A DNA stretch of 29,568 nt, taken from Candidatus Homeothermus arabinoxylanisolvens (GTDB lineage: Bacteria > Bacteroidota > Bacteroidia > Bacteroidales > Muribaculaceae). The stretch is from assembly GCA_001689405.1 (NCBI GenBank), contig LUJO01000014.1:1-29568 (forward strand), in the 5' to 3' direction. The notes beneath the pieces were generated by a model, which worked only from the letters and a program-made list of their open reading frames with translations, had not been told where the DNA came from and did not search any database. A program made the translations under genes and the position numbers. Shown here piece by piece: positions 1-8,344 of the stretch (positions within the stretch are counted from its first letter, which is position 1; each line of letters begins with the position of its first letter).

Positions 1-399
1 GTTGCCCGGCGCACATTTGTGACGATGTGCCTGCGCAAAGGAATGTCGCCTGAAGATATACGCGCCGTCACAGGACACACTACCGCCGACATGATGATGA
101 AGTATGTGAAGTTTGACGATGAAAGCAAGCGCGAGAAGATGAGCATACTTAATGAGGCTCGTCAACAAGGATGCGAAACCGTATTTGATTATGGGATTAG
201 CACCGAGGAGCGAATGAAACTCGGCATACCGGAACAATCAGCCTACCTTGAACTTTTTGAGGGTGACACTGCATCCGTCACCGCACATCTTGCACTGCTA
301 TTTCACCTTCGTCGAGACCTTGATAGACGTGCCACATACATGAAGCATTTGCCAAATGAGATGTTTAACTATGTGATTGAACGGATAATCCATAATTAA
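1..399 (+). CDS. Tyrosine recombinase (integrase), C-terminal fragment cut by window edge
   Basis: The reading frame is open from base 1, so the gene begins upstream of the window; a GTG at 19 is an internal valine rather than a start. The visible 132 residues begin with ARRTF, the usual context of the catalytic arginine of phage-type integrases. They continue with GHTT (catalytic histidine region) and then MMMKYVKF, where the tyrosine is the expected nucleophile. The last 80 or so residues are an extra C-terminal extension with no recognised domain. The protein would integrate and excise the element that also carries the mobilisation genes at 4442-8656. It is convergent with the helicase gene, whose stop is only 15 bases away. 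Confidence 0.85.
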   Translation, partial: VARRTFVTMCLRKGMSPEDIRAVTGHTTADMMMKYVKFDDESKREKMSILNEARQQGCETVFDYGISTEERMKLGIPEQSAYLELFEGDTASVTAHLALLFHLRRDLDRRATYMKHLPNEMFNYVIERIIHN

Positions 400-414
400 G
401 ATGGGATTTGAAAA

Positions 415-3030
415 TCATATATTTGCGTTTAGTTTCCCTAATCGCATCACGATGGATGTTTGGCTTCGCCCCATTTTTGCTGCAATATATTTTATGCTTT
501 TACCTTCGCTATGAAGTTTAAGCAGAAATAGGTCTGCACTTTTTGTCCACTTTTTATTGGCATTGGGGTGTTTTGCATAACTTTCTTGCGTTATTTTTTC
601 AGGATGGAGGAATTCATCAACAAACACGGATGGGAAACGATTGTCATATAACACGAAAGTCTTTATTTTGGCTCTTGTTATCGATACATAAAACAATCTC
701 CGTTCTTCTCCATAAGGATATTGGTCACTTTTGGTCAAAACATAATTTAGCACAGGGTCATCACTAACAAGGGACGGGAATCCGTAGGTGTCCTTGTTGC
801 ATTGGAGAATTATCACATAGTCTGCCTCAAGACCTTTGGATTTGTGGGCTGTCAGAAACTCTATTTTCCTATTCCCTATAAAGTAATAAAATCTATTACC
901 TTCTTTCGTAGATTTATATTTGTACGACAAATAGTAATCATCGAACGAATATCGTCCTAACAGAAAAATGGATTTATCCAAAGGAATTGACGTAACTAAC
1001 TGTTCGATAACGTTGCAATAATTGGCTCGGTCGTACCCGTAAAAATACAATTCAGTCTTTGCCTCCGAGTTAAATGGATGTATGTCCTTTTTTATTTGGG
1101 CTCCGTTCCGTTGTATAAATTGCGAAGATAGGCTGACCAACGGTTCGCCAAAGCGATATGTCGTTTCAATCTTATTTATATCAGTATGACCGAAAAAATC
1201 TGGAAACTGATTAAAAAGAGCCATATCACTGCCTGAAAAACGATATATAGATTGCCAATCGTCACCGACACAGTATAGTTTGGCTGGGGGATTACTCTCT
1301 CGAAGAACTTTCAAAAAATTGTAGCGGTCAACTGATATATCCTGAAATTCGTCCACAATAATAAAATCATACTCAACCGGGTGTGAAGTACGACACATTT
1401 CCGTGGCTTGCAGTATTGCATCCGTAAAATCTATCTGACTGAGATTTTTTAATTCTTCAATATATCGTTCATAAACAGGTTGAAAAATGTTCTTCATAAT
1501 GAACTCGTTTCGCTCATCACCTGTGCTGATTGCCTGCCTTATAACCTCTTGGATGGATTTGCAGCTTGACTTCATTAATGTCGCAAAGGTAACGACAAGC
1601 CTGATAAACGATTTTTCCTGCTTGCTATTAGGCGGCATAACAATATCATATAATTCCGCATCCGTTTTTTCTTTGATAGGAACACCCGCCTTTTCCAGTT
1701 GTACCTTCAGTTTGTCCTTGATATCGTAATAGTGGAAATCAGCACTTGAGGTTGTCAATAGTTCCGTACCGAATTTTTCATGTGCAGCCTTTTTCCATGT
1801 TATACCGTCATTGTATTGCTGATTGGCTTCTTCATAAGTAATACCCCTATCTTTGGCAAACCACATAGGGACAAGGCTGTGTTCATCCACACCAAAATGT
1901 TCCAGATATATTCGCTTCGTTTCTCCGTCCCGTTCATAATAAATGGAAAAATCCGGCATGTATTGCGAGTGCATTTCATCAGCCAATGGATGTTCGTATG
2001 GTTCTTCGTATCTGAATTTCACGCCAAGCAATGACAGGGCAAGACATATTTTCTGCTCCTGTTCGCTTCGCACATAAACGGTATTTCCGTCCATATCCGG
2101 GAATTGTGCTTTCAACCGTGTGTCTTTTTGCGCTGAAAGCTGCTGTCTGCGCTCATTCTTTTGCCGTTCCCAATCCTGTTCCTGAATTTGGTAATCAAAG
2201 AAGTATTCTACCACACTCTTTTTGAAGTTGTCGTCACCAAGTAACTCTTGGTATATTTTCAAAAACAATGCGTCCGTATTGCTGCATATCGACGGTTTCT
2301 GACCTGTCACCTGTCCGATAATATTAAGGGCAAGTTTATGAAATGTGTAGCCACGTAATCCCTCAATACCCATTCTGTCTGTCAGTTCTGCGGCCGCTTT
2401 GTTAGTATAGCTGATAAGTAATATCTTTTCCGGATCAACACCTTTAATCTCTATAAGATATTTAACTTTTCCAACAATGGAGGATGTTTTACCACTTCCG
2501 GCACTACTAACAACCAAACAATTATCTTCCTCGGAAACTATGGAACGTCTTTGCTGCTTGTCTAATGGGTATTTCAGGCAATGGTCGAAAAAATCCTTGT
2601 GGACATCCAACTCCTCTTTTGTATACCTTGTATTATGATTTTTGATGAACCATTGTAGATTCTCAAAATCAGATACGAATTTCGTGATTGTTTCTGACGG
2701 TTCTACATGGAAGGTTTCAATCCGTTTAAGAAAGTCATTTACTTCATTGAATGATTCAATGTAATATTCCATAAACTGTTTTCCTTCCCGGAATGTGATG
2801 TACCGCCCATTAAAGGCTTGTTCCAAATCGGACTCTATGTCTTGGAAGAAACTATCGTTTTCTCGCCTTAGTGTTCTTTCCGAGCTTTCTTGGTTGGCTT
2901 GGAAAGGAGTAATGCTCTTGATTCTTAAAGTCAGTTCTTTTGACTTCTTTTTTAATAATAGGCGAATCGCTATTATGGCAACAACAGCTATAGCAGCGAT
3001 ACATGCACCTAAAGCGAGCAATAGAGTCAT
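415..3030 (-). CDS. Membrane-anchored helicase IV-like SF1 helicase with inserted PD-(D/E)XK-like domain
   Basis: An 871-residue UvrD/Rep-superfamily helicase closest in layout to DNA helicase IV (HelD). Walker A is GSGKT at about 178-182, the DEFQD box is at about 560-564 followed by VGDDWQSIYRFSG, and LTAHKSKG (about 727-734) and EERRLFYVSITRAK (about 775-788) are the late helicase motifs. Two parts are unlike E. coli helicase IV. Residues 2-26 form a strong hydrophobic segment followed by KKK, predicting a membrane anchor facing the cytosol. Residues about 315-440 contain a block with MPDF and YLEHFG that resembles a PD-(D/E)XK nuclease fold, although the usual lysine is not obvious. The last 45 residues look like a helix-turn-helix. 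It is the third gene of a minus-strand operon, 41 bases after the lipoprotein gene. A DNA-repair or phage-defence role is possible but is inference. Confidence 0.85.
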   Translation of the reverse strand: MTLLLALGACIAAIAVVAIIAIRLLLKKKSKELTLRIKSITPFQANQESSERTLRRENDSFFQDIESDLEQAFNGRYITFREGKQFMEYYIESFNEVNDFLKRIETFHVEPSETITKFVSDFENLQWFIKNHNTRYTKEELDVHKDFFDHCLKYPLDKQQRRSIVSEEDNCLVVSSAGSGKTSSIVGKVKYLIEIKGVDPEKILLISYTNKAAAELTDRMGIEGLRGYTFHKLALNIIGQVTGQKPSICSNTDALFLKIYQELLGDDNFKKSVVEYFFDYQIQEQDWERQKNERRQQLSAQKDTRLKAQFPDMDGNTVYVRSEQEQKICLALSLLGVKFRYEEPYEHPLADEMHSQYMPDFSIYYERDGETKRIYLEHFGVDEHSLVPMWFAKDRGITYEEANQQYNDGITWKKAAHEKFGTELLTTSSADFHYYDIKDKLKVQLEKAGVPIKEKTDAELYDIVMPPNSKQEKSFIRLVVTFATLMKSSCKSIQEVIRQAISTGDERNEFIMKNIFQPVYERYIEELKNLSQIDFTDAILQATEMCRTSHPVEYDFIIVDEFQDISVDRYNFLKVLRESNPPAKLYCVGDDWQSIYRFSGSDMALFNQFPDFFGHTDINKIETTYRFGEPLVSLSSQFIQRNGAQIKKDIHPFNSEAKTELYFYGYDRANYCNVIEQLVTSIPLDKSIFLLGRYSFDDYYLSYKYKSTKEGNRFYYFIGNRKIEFLTAHKSKGLEADYVIILQCNKDTYGFPSLVSDDPVLNYVLTKSDQYPYGEERRLFYVSITRAKIKTFVLYDNRFPSVFVDEFLHPEKITQESYAKHPNANKKWTKSADLFLLKLHSEGKSIKYIAAKMGRSQTSIVMRLGKLNANI

Positions 3031-3071
3031 AGTTACCGATTATTATAAATTTGGTCGCGCCCATAGCTAAT

Positions 3072-3506
3072 CTATGGCTGAACGGTACGGCTGATAGGTA
3101 CGACAGCACGATTTTCTTCATCGAACGACCACTGAACCTGCCATACTTTACCGTCTATCCTATCAAGGAGAATGAAGTTATAGATATTTTGGGTGCTATA
3201 AAGCTCAAAACGTCCATTGACTTTTTTGCCAATGGTGATAAGCGGTTTGGGATTTAAGTCGTATTCAAAGCGTCCTTCATCACCTTTGACACTATATTGC
3301 ACTTGCCACATCTGGCCAGTTTGAGTGTCAAGTTTAATGAATGTCCACATATTTTGTGTGGGAAAGAGTTTGAAGCGTTCTATATCATCCGTTTGTGCGA
3401 GCTGCTCTTTGGCATCCTCTTTGTAGGTTGATTTCGGTGCATTATTGGTGCATCCGATCATCACCAAGAGAAACAACGACAAAAACGGCAATACAAATCT
3501 ATTCAT
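3072..3506 (-). CDS. Small lipoprotein with tandem internal duplication
   Basis: A 144-residue protein of unknown function. The N-terminus MNRFVLPFLSLFLLVMIGC ends in a good lipobox, so it should be a lipoprotein acylated on Cys19. The body is two copies of a unit of about 30 residues: RFKLFPTQNMWTFIKLD...GQMWQVQYSV and RFELYSTQNIYNFILLD...GKVWQVQWSF. Each has a TQN-(M/I)-(W/Y)-x-FI-x-LD core and ends in WQVQ(Y/W)S, suggesting two beta-rich repeats packing against each other. The gene lies 12 bases after the exported-protein gene and 41 bases before the helicase gene, on the same strand, so the three are probably co-transcribed. I do not recognise a named family. Confidence 0.75.
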   Translation of the reverse strand: MNRFVLPFLSLFLLVMIGCTNNAPKSTYKEDAKEQLAQTDDIERFKLFPTQNMWTFIKLDTQTGQMWQVQYSVKGDEGRFEYDLNPKPLITIGKKVNGRFELYSTQNIYNFILLDRIDGKVWQVQWSFDEENRAVVPISRTVQP

Positions 3507-3518
3507 GCCACGTTGTTT

Positions 3519-4088
3519 TTAGATGTCGTCTAAATCATTCTTGATTTTGGCTTCAACATTCTGCGAGTCTCGGTAGCGAATCATCACCATACCCTCATAG
3601 ATACCAGATGTTTTTTCTATTGAAAGCTGTATGTCGCCACCTGTCACTTCCCATGCACTGCCATACACGACTGTTCCCTGATGAACTTCCGCCATTAATG
3701 CGGTATTTGAGTCAGAACGAGCCGGATTGTTTTCTTTTGAAATTGTAGGTTCTCCATATTTATGAGTGTATAGATCCTTGTAATAGTCGTAGGTATTAAC
3801 AAGGGTATTCCACTCTCCGCTTGGGTCAAAGAAGACGATTACGGCGAAAACGTTTTTACCGTCATCTGTTGCAGTCACACCGACTGTTGCCTTACGCCCG
3901 GTGAAATCACCTGTAAACAACGTTATATTATTGTCACGACCGATTGAAGTAAATCCTTTGGCTTTAAGCTTCTGACAGAATGTCGTCATGCTCCCTTCGA
4001 TTGGGATGCCCTTGAAAGAAAGATGCTCTTGCGCCATAACACAAATAACTGCTAAAAGCAACATTAAAGTGACTGAGATTCTTTTCAT
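3519..4088 (-). CDS. Exported protein of unknown function
   Basis: A 189-residue protein with a clear Sec signal peptide (MKRISVTLMLLLAVICVMAQ, cleavage expected after AQ). The mature part begins EHLSFKGIPIEG and has alternating beta-strand-like and helical stretches (around 85-110: VFAVIVFFDPSGEWNTLVNT, then DYYKDLYTHKYGEP). This layout is familiar from short exported Bacteroidales proteins without assigned function, but I cannot name a domain. It is the first gene of the three-gene cargo operon and follows a 353-base non-coding gap containing a large hairpin. Two exported products upstream of a membrane-anchored helicase are an unusual combination. Confidence 0.75.
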   Translation of the reverse strand: MKRISVTLMLLLAVICVMAQEHLSFKGIPIEGSMTTFCQKLKAKGFTSIGRDNNITLFTGDFTGRKATVGVTATDDGKNVFAVIVFFDPSGEWNTLVNTYDYYKDLYTHKYGEPTISKENNPARSDSNTALMAEVHQGTVVYGSAWEVTGGDIQLSIEKTSGIYEGMVMIRYRDSQNVEAKIKNDLDDI

Positions 4089-4183
4089 GCTAATTCTATT
4101 TTAGGTTGTTTGTTTCTTTGTTCTTTTAGTCCCAAATTGAGCCGTTAATTACGCAGAAGCGTGGAACTGCAATGCCACGTTCT

Positions 4184-4302
4184 GAATTGGAGGTCGTAGG
4201 AAACCTATACACACGAATGTAGAAATAGCAGCCCACGCTATAGCGTGAGAACCACTATGCTACCTTTGTGTGTAATTGCGAAAGTTCCTACGTTTCCAAT
4301 TC
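4184..4302. repeat. 119-base imperfect inverted repeat with a perfect central palindrome
   Basis: The sequence folds back on itself almost end to end. The outer arm 4184-4202 pairs with 4285-4302, with G-T pairs and one bulge. TACACAC (4208-4214) pairs with GTGTGTA (4268-4274), GTAG (4219-4222) with CTAC (4260-4263), and ATAG (4225-4228) with CTAT (4255-4258). The tip is the perfect palindrome CACGCTATAGCGTG (4234-4247). It lies in the 353-base gap 4089-4441, between the relaxase stop and the start of the exported-protein gene, and I see no gene in that gap. A smaller hairpin (CGTGG/CCACG, about 4160-4179) sits beside it. It could be a structured RNA, a miniature inverted-repeat element, a recombination site or an elaborate terminator for the mob operon. 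Confidence 0.7.
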
Positions 4303-4441
4303 ACAAGATAAGCATAACGCTTCTTATTTTTCCAAAATGTCTAATTCCCATTCCTGAGAATCATTGCAAAGTTAATAAAACTTATTGGATTGACAATGGT
4401 CTAAGTAGTAGTATTTTAGGCAGGCTTGACATTTTGGGGCA

Positions 4442-6199
4442 TTACATTGTGAGTTGGGTGCCGGATTGTTGGTTGTCGATGTGGTCGTAGCGGGATTGCT
4501 TGCCGACTTCCCATTCGCGGTTGGCGGAATGGGTGGACGAGGTGTCGCGGGGCATGAGGCGAGAGAGTACGGTGCTTTGATACGTGGTGAAGGCTTTGGC
4601 TTGTTCCAGTGTGTAGTCTGATTGGCGGAGAGAGAGGGTGTTGCTTCCGGTTGATTTGGCGGTCAGTTCCTTGATGCGGTTTGTAAGTTCGGTGGCATCT
4701 TCATGGGTTATGCGCAGGATTGCGAGTTGACGAAGATAAGCGTTTGCCGCTTCGCCTTGCAGTCTCGCATGGCAGCGCAATTCATCGGCAGTCATCTGAT
4801 ATGTCGCCGAGAAACCATCGACTGAGACTACGCGGATTGCCCTTCCGCCATCGCGCATCTTGATTATGTTGACGCTTCCTATTTTTGAATTGATATCGCT
4901 TACAGGATATTTCAACAATACGGCTTCAAATATCTCGGTTGAGAACATGGTGGCTGCTATCCGGATTGCCACATTTTCCCTTTCGCTTTCTGGCGAATTG
5001 AAGTACCATACCGATTGACGTGGTGACATCTTGCGAGTATACTCTGAGCCGTCGAACAACCGGATTGACATTATGCCGTCCACACCTGATTTACGTATTT
5101 CAATAGAGAACAGGTCGCGGTAAATATCAAGCGGACTTGCCTTGCGCTCCTGCTTCTGCGCGAAGTCAATCAATTCTGACAGCTTCATCACCTTGCTGCC
5201 GTCAAGGGCCATCTTCCGGTTATGATCAACGAGGCCGTAGCCACGGACATCGCCATTGCGGTCTTTCTGAAAATGAATGTCTATGCCGAATTTAGCTTTG
5301 AGTATGTCCAGCAGCTCCGACAGATGCCGTTGTTCTTCCTGCGATAGTGGCTTGCCGTCTGAACCCTTGATTTTACGGATGTCGGGATGGATTTTCCGGC
5401 GCACATATTTTTTCTTCTGACCTTTGTGCCCCTTGACATTTTCGACATTTTGAACTTTTCCATCCGCTATTTCAGCCTTGTATTTCCTGATAATCGCCCG
5501 GAGTTGTTTAGTCCGTTCTTTCCGGGTATCATTTTCTTGCGAAATATGCCTATCTATCTCCGATAATGGGATTGTCGCGGCCTTGACTCCTCCACGAAAC
5601 AGTACATAGCTATTATCTACTCGCTCAAATTTATATCCATGCGACCGGATTATATTGGTAAACTGGCCCTCGGTGAGATAGCCGTAAGAGAACATACGCT
5701 GAATGTCGCGGTTTATGTCCGATGAAAGAATACGGTTGGCGGCGGCATTTAGGCGAGCGTAGTCGTGATGGTCAGGTATCGGGAAGCCGTTGGGCTGAAT
5801 GCGCGTGGAAAGTATATGCACATGATTGTTGTCGGTATCATGGTGGTAGTACACAAAATACGGCTGTCTGCCATATCCGGCTTCCGCCATGAGCTGACGG
5901 GCAAAGTCGGTCAGCTCGTCTGCCGACATCACCTGCCCTTTTACCGAGGCGGCGATGTGGAACTGAAAGCGCGTAGTCTTGGTGTTGCCGTATGTCCTCG
6001 ACCGCTCCTTGAGATATTTCTCAATCTCTCCGGCGCAGTCGAATCCGACTTCATGCAACAGTTCAACCTTATGACGCATGGCCGAATCGACATTCTCCAT
6101 AGCCATTAGCCGGGCCACGCCCTCGGCTACCTTGCGTTCATTATATCCGGCACCGGGGAAGCCACCACCGGCTACCATGCCAAGTTTCTTGACTATCAT
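4442..6199 (-). CDS. Relaxase / mobilisation nuclease (MobA-like)
   Basis: The N-terminal 250 residues match the relaxase/mobilisation nuclease domain. MIVKKLGMVAGGGFPGAGYN opens the protein and the metal-binding three-histidine motif reads HHDTDNNHVHI. It should nick the transfer origin and lead the strand into the recipient. I place the start at 6199 rather than at the upstream in-frame ATG at 6232, because the ATG at 6199 overlaps the MobC-like gene's stop in an ATGA arrangement typical of translational coupling. That gives 585 residues. The middle region (about 230-290) is lysine- and arginine-rich, and the C-terminal half has no recognised domain. The gene contains a copy of the TGACATTTT-type motif (5434-5451) also clustered upstream of the mob genes. 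Confidence 0.88.
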   Translation of the reverse strand: MIVKKLGMVAGGGFPGAGYNERKVAEGVARLMAMENVDSAMRHKVELLHEVGFDCAGEIEKYLKERSRTYGNTKTTRFQFHIAASVKGQVMSADELTDFARQLMAEAGYGRQPYFVYYHHDTDNNHVHILSTRIQPNGFPIPDHHDYARLNAAANRILSSDINRDIQRMFSYGYLTEGQFTNIIRSHGYKFERVDNSYVLFRGGVKAATIPLSEIDRHISQENDTRKERTKQLRAIIRKYKAEIADGKVQNVENVKGHKGQKKKYVRRKIHPDIRKIKGSDGKPLSQEEQRHLSELLDILKAKFGIDIHFQKDRNGDVRGYGLVDHNRKMALDGSKVMKLSELIDFAQKQERKASPLDIYRDLFSIEIRKSGVDGIMSIRLFDGSEYTRKMSPRQSVWYFNSPESERENVAIRIAATMFSTEIFEAVLLKYPVSDINSKIGSVNIIKMRDGGRAIRVVSVDGFSATYQMTADELRCHARLQGEAANAYLRQLAILRITHEDATELTNRIKELTAKSTGSNTLSLRQSDYTLEQAKAFTTYQSTVLSRLMPRDTSSTHSANREWEVGKQSRYDHIDNQQSGTQLTM

Positions 6200-6567
6200 A
6201 GCCGCTCTTTGATTTGGTTCAGATGCTCCCAAATGGCAGACAGGTCATTGCGGAAGGAAACAAACGGTTGGATATCCGAGTCGGACAATCCGTAGGGCGA
6301 CACCTTCATGCGCTCGTTAATCTGACGGGCGGTCTGATTAACATTAGTCCCGATTTTCTTCAACTGATGCAGAATAGCGGTCAGCAATGCTGTTATCTCG
6401 GAATTGGCTGATGATGGCGTAACCTCTCCGTCATATTGCAGAGTGGCGCAACGGATACAGGCACTGATGTTGCCGTTGAAATGGTGGTCGGCTTTGGTTC
6501 GGATTGCGTTGGCGGTCGCTTCATCCACGCGAAGCCGTATTATGATATCCTTATTATTTGATGACAT
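6196..6567 (-). CDS. MobC-like relaxosome accessory protein
   Basis: A 123-residue protein. The N-terminus DIIIRLRVDEATANAIRTKA resembles a ribbon-helix-helix DNA-binding unit. The central LKKIGTNVNQTARQINE is the hallmark stretch of bacterial mobilisation (MobC-type) proteins, which bend or melt the transfer origin and recruit the relaxase. Its stop codon overlaps the relaxase start by four bases, so the two are made together. The structured, repeat-rich region directly upstream (6664-6874) is the natural place for its binding sites. Confidence 0.85.
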   Translation of the reverse strand: MSSNNKDIIIRLRVDEATANAIRTKADHHFNGNISACIRCATLQYDGEVTPSSANSEITALLTAILHQLKKIGTNVNQTARQINERMKVSPYGLSDSDIQPFVSFRNDLSAIWEHLNQIKERL

Positions 6568-6663
6568 GATGTTACTATGCTTTTATGCTCTGATGTTTTA
6601 ATGATATTATTCTTTGATACCGTAAAGACTATATGTCTTGATGATTGTATCTCTTGATTTCAT

Positions 6664-6874
6664 GGTCACATGACATTTTCATTCTTATAAAAGACTGCGA
6701 GTTTCGAGCGGGATTGACCCAACTCTGCGAGGTGGCAGGGTTGCCGTTGTGGGAACAATCGGCATATCTTGCACAGCAAGATTTATACACCTAAGAAGTC
6801 TGACAAACTCGCTCTCTCGTCCCATTTGGAAAATGTCAAAGTGTCGAAAATGTCAAGGGTCACATGACATTTTC
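6664..6874. other. Repeat-rich region upstream of mob genes; candidate transfer origin
   Basis: GGTCACATGACATTTTC occurs twice in direct orientation (6664-6680 and 6858-6874). GAAAATGTCA occurs at 6829-6838 and again 17 bases later at 6846-6855; the second copy is the perfect inverted partner of TGACATTTTC at 6865-6874 across a 9-base gap. GCGAGTTT (6697-6704) and AAACTCGC (6805-6812) form another inverted pair, and ATCTTGC/GCAAGAT (6766-6782) is a perfect 7-bp hairpin with a 3-base loop. The right-hand copy covers the last codons and stop of the DUF3987 gene. Transfer origins commonly lie just upstream of the mobC/mobA genes and are built of such repeats; which base is nicked cannot be read here. 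The gap 6568-6852 holds no gene that I can support. Confidence 0.5.
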
Positions 6875-8253
6875 GTGTAGCGTCCATGCTCCTCTTTTCT
6901 GAAAATGGCAGAGTTTTTCAGAAACCGTTTTACCGAGGACTCAGACATACCGAGTGACCGTCCGATGTCGATGGCATCCGAAGTCCGGAAGTCATAGGGC
7001 AAAGCGTCCAGCAGCTCGGACTGTCGTTTGTCAAGATTACCGGATAATGATACACGTATTACACGGTTTTCCATCTCACGGAAATACTCAACCAATTCGA
7101 TAGCCGCCTCCGCACTTTCGGTATCTATCATTGCCACCGATTCACCATTGCAAATACTTTTCATTATTCGGATGATGAGGCAGAAGCGCATGAGATAGAT
7201 TTCGAGTTTGCCGCACACGGCTTTCTCCGCTTCCGACTCGGTGGCGGAATATATCGCATTGTTAACGCTCTCCTTCCATTCGCACAGTTTTCTATGGGCT
7301 TCAAGGGAGAATGATAGTTCTATTGGCTGTTCTTTTCCCTTGAAGTCAATAGTAACGACTTTGCGGATTATCCGCTCCCATTGCTCCATGATTCCATCCG
7401 GCATACGGTCAGTGCCCCATGTAGGCATATCGGTAATGTCAGGATAGACTTTCAGAAAGCGGGAGGAAAAGCCGTTGGCAACACGCTCACCGCCGAATTG
7501 CTTAGCAAGCCGTCCAGGTTGTGTGCTTCCGATTATGGAGCAATACGGATTGGGTAGAAAGATGTGCTCATCAGCGGACTTTCTGATATATTTGAACGGC
7601 GTACCACTGAACGCGCTGAGAAAATAGCTTTCATCGGAACTGTTGTAGCGGTTGAAGTTGGCGAACAGGCTTTCAAGTTCATCACTGTAAAGGATTACGC
7701 CCTGCGGATTGTCGCGCATGGCACCAATCAATGCCTCGATGGTCGCATCGACAACCACATGACACCTGCGCCTCGGTCGCTCCATATCTTCCGGTAAAGA
7801 CAGTGCTGCACGCTCTTTCGGAGATTTGGATTCCCATTGCTTATATGCCTTTAATCGGGTGCAATATTCGTGGTCATATTCATGGTCGAGGTTGAGCAGA
7901 GGCGACAGGGCGAGCCGGAGCGGAGGAGTCTTACCGCAACTCGGATAACCGACAAGTGCCACATACACAATCGGTCGCTCAACCCACGTCGCCGAAAACC
8001 GCACCGTCCAACGGTTTCCCATAGTCGCCGCAAAAGTGGTGAACATCGACGCGGCAATAAAATTGACGTTGAAATGCTCATACTCAACCAACGCTTCCAC
8101 TATATTGCGGATGGCTGTAGGAAACACGCTTAGAGGGAAAGAGGGTACAACCTTTCGCGGCTTGCTTTGAGGGATAACAGGATCATCCTCATGCAACCCA
8201 CAAGCCGGACGCAGTGGCATCCGTCTGTATCTTGCAGAATTATTATAATTCAT
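6853..8253 (-). CDS. DUF3987 family ATPase (mobile-element replication/primase-helicase-like)
   Basis: The protein contains Walker A GYPSCGKTPPLR and a Walker B-like VILYSDELESL, followed by SSDESYFLSAFSGTPFKYIRKS and NPYCSIIGSTQPGRL, the familiar order of DUF3987 proteins in Bacteroidales mobile elements. These are thought to act in replication of the excised form, often next to primase-like domains. A C-terminal segment (DIGRSLGMSESSVKRFLKNS) looks like a winged-helix or helix-turn-helix. I choose the start at 8253 (MNYNNSARYRR, 466 residues). The longer frame from 8421 would overlap the upstream DUF3853-type gene by 77 bases, and its extra 56 residues look non-protein-like. No separate VirE-N-type primase gene is seen alongside. 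Confidence 0.8.
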   Translation of the reverse strand: MNYNNSARYRRMPLRPACGLHEDDPVIPQSKPRKVVPSFPLSVFPTAIRNIVEALVEYEHFNVNFIAASMFTTFAATMGNRWTVRFSATWVERPIVYVALVGYPSCGKTPPLRLALSPLLNLDHEYDHEYCTRLKAYKQWESKSPKERAALSLPEDMERPRRRCHVVVDATIEALIGAMRDNPQGVILYSDELESLFANFNRYNSSDESYFLSAFSGTPFKYIRKSADEHIFLPNPYCSIIGSTQPGRLAKQFGGERVANGFSSRFLKVYPDITDMPTWGTDRMPDGIMEQWERIIRKVVTIDFKGKEQPIELSFSLEAHRKLCEWKESVNNAIYSATESEAEKAVCGKLEIYLMRFCLIIRIMKSICNGESVAMIDTESAEAAIELVEYFREMENRVIRVSLSGNLDKRQSELLDALPYDFRTSDAIDIGRSLGMSESSVKRFLKNSAIFRKEEHGRYTKMSCDP

Positions 8254-8344
8254 TTTGTATGGTATTGTTGATGTATCAGCAGTCTGGAGCATCCCACTGA
8301 AAGAAGTAGGATAACTCCGACTTTGTGCTGATATGTAGATTAGG

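Noticed and set aside
4184..4302. Large hairpin as an integron attC site
   Set aside because: The core-site sequences expected at attC ends are not present and there is no integron integrase or cassette array nearby.
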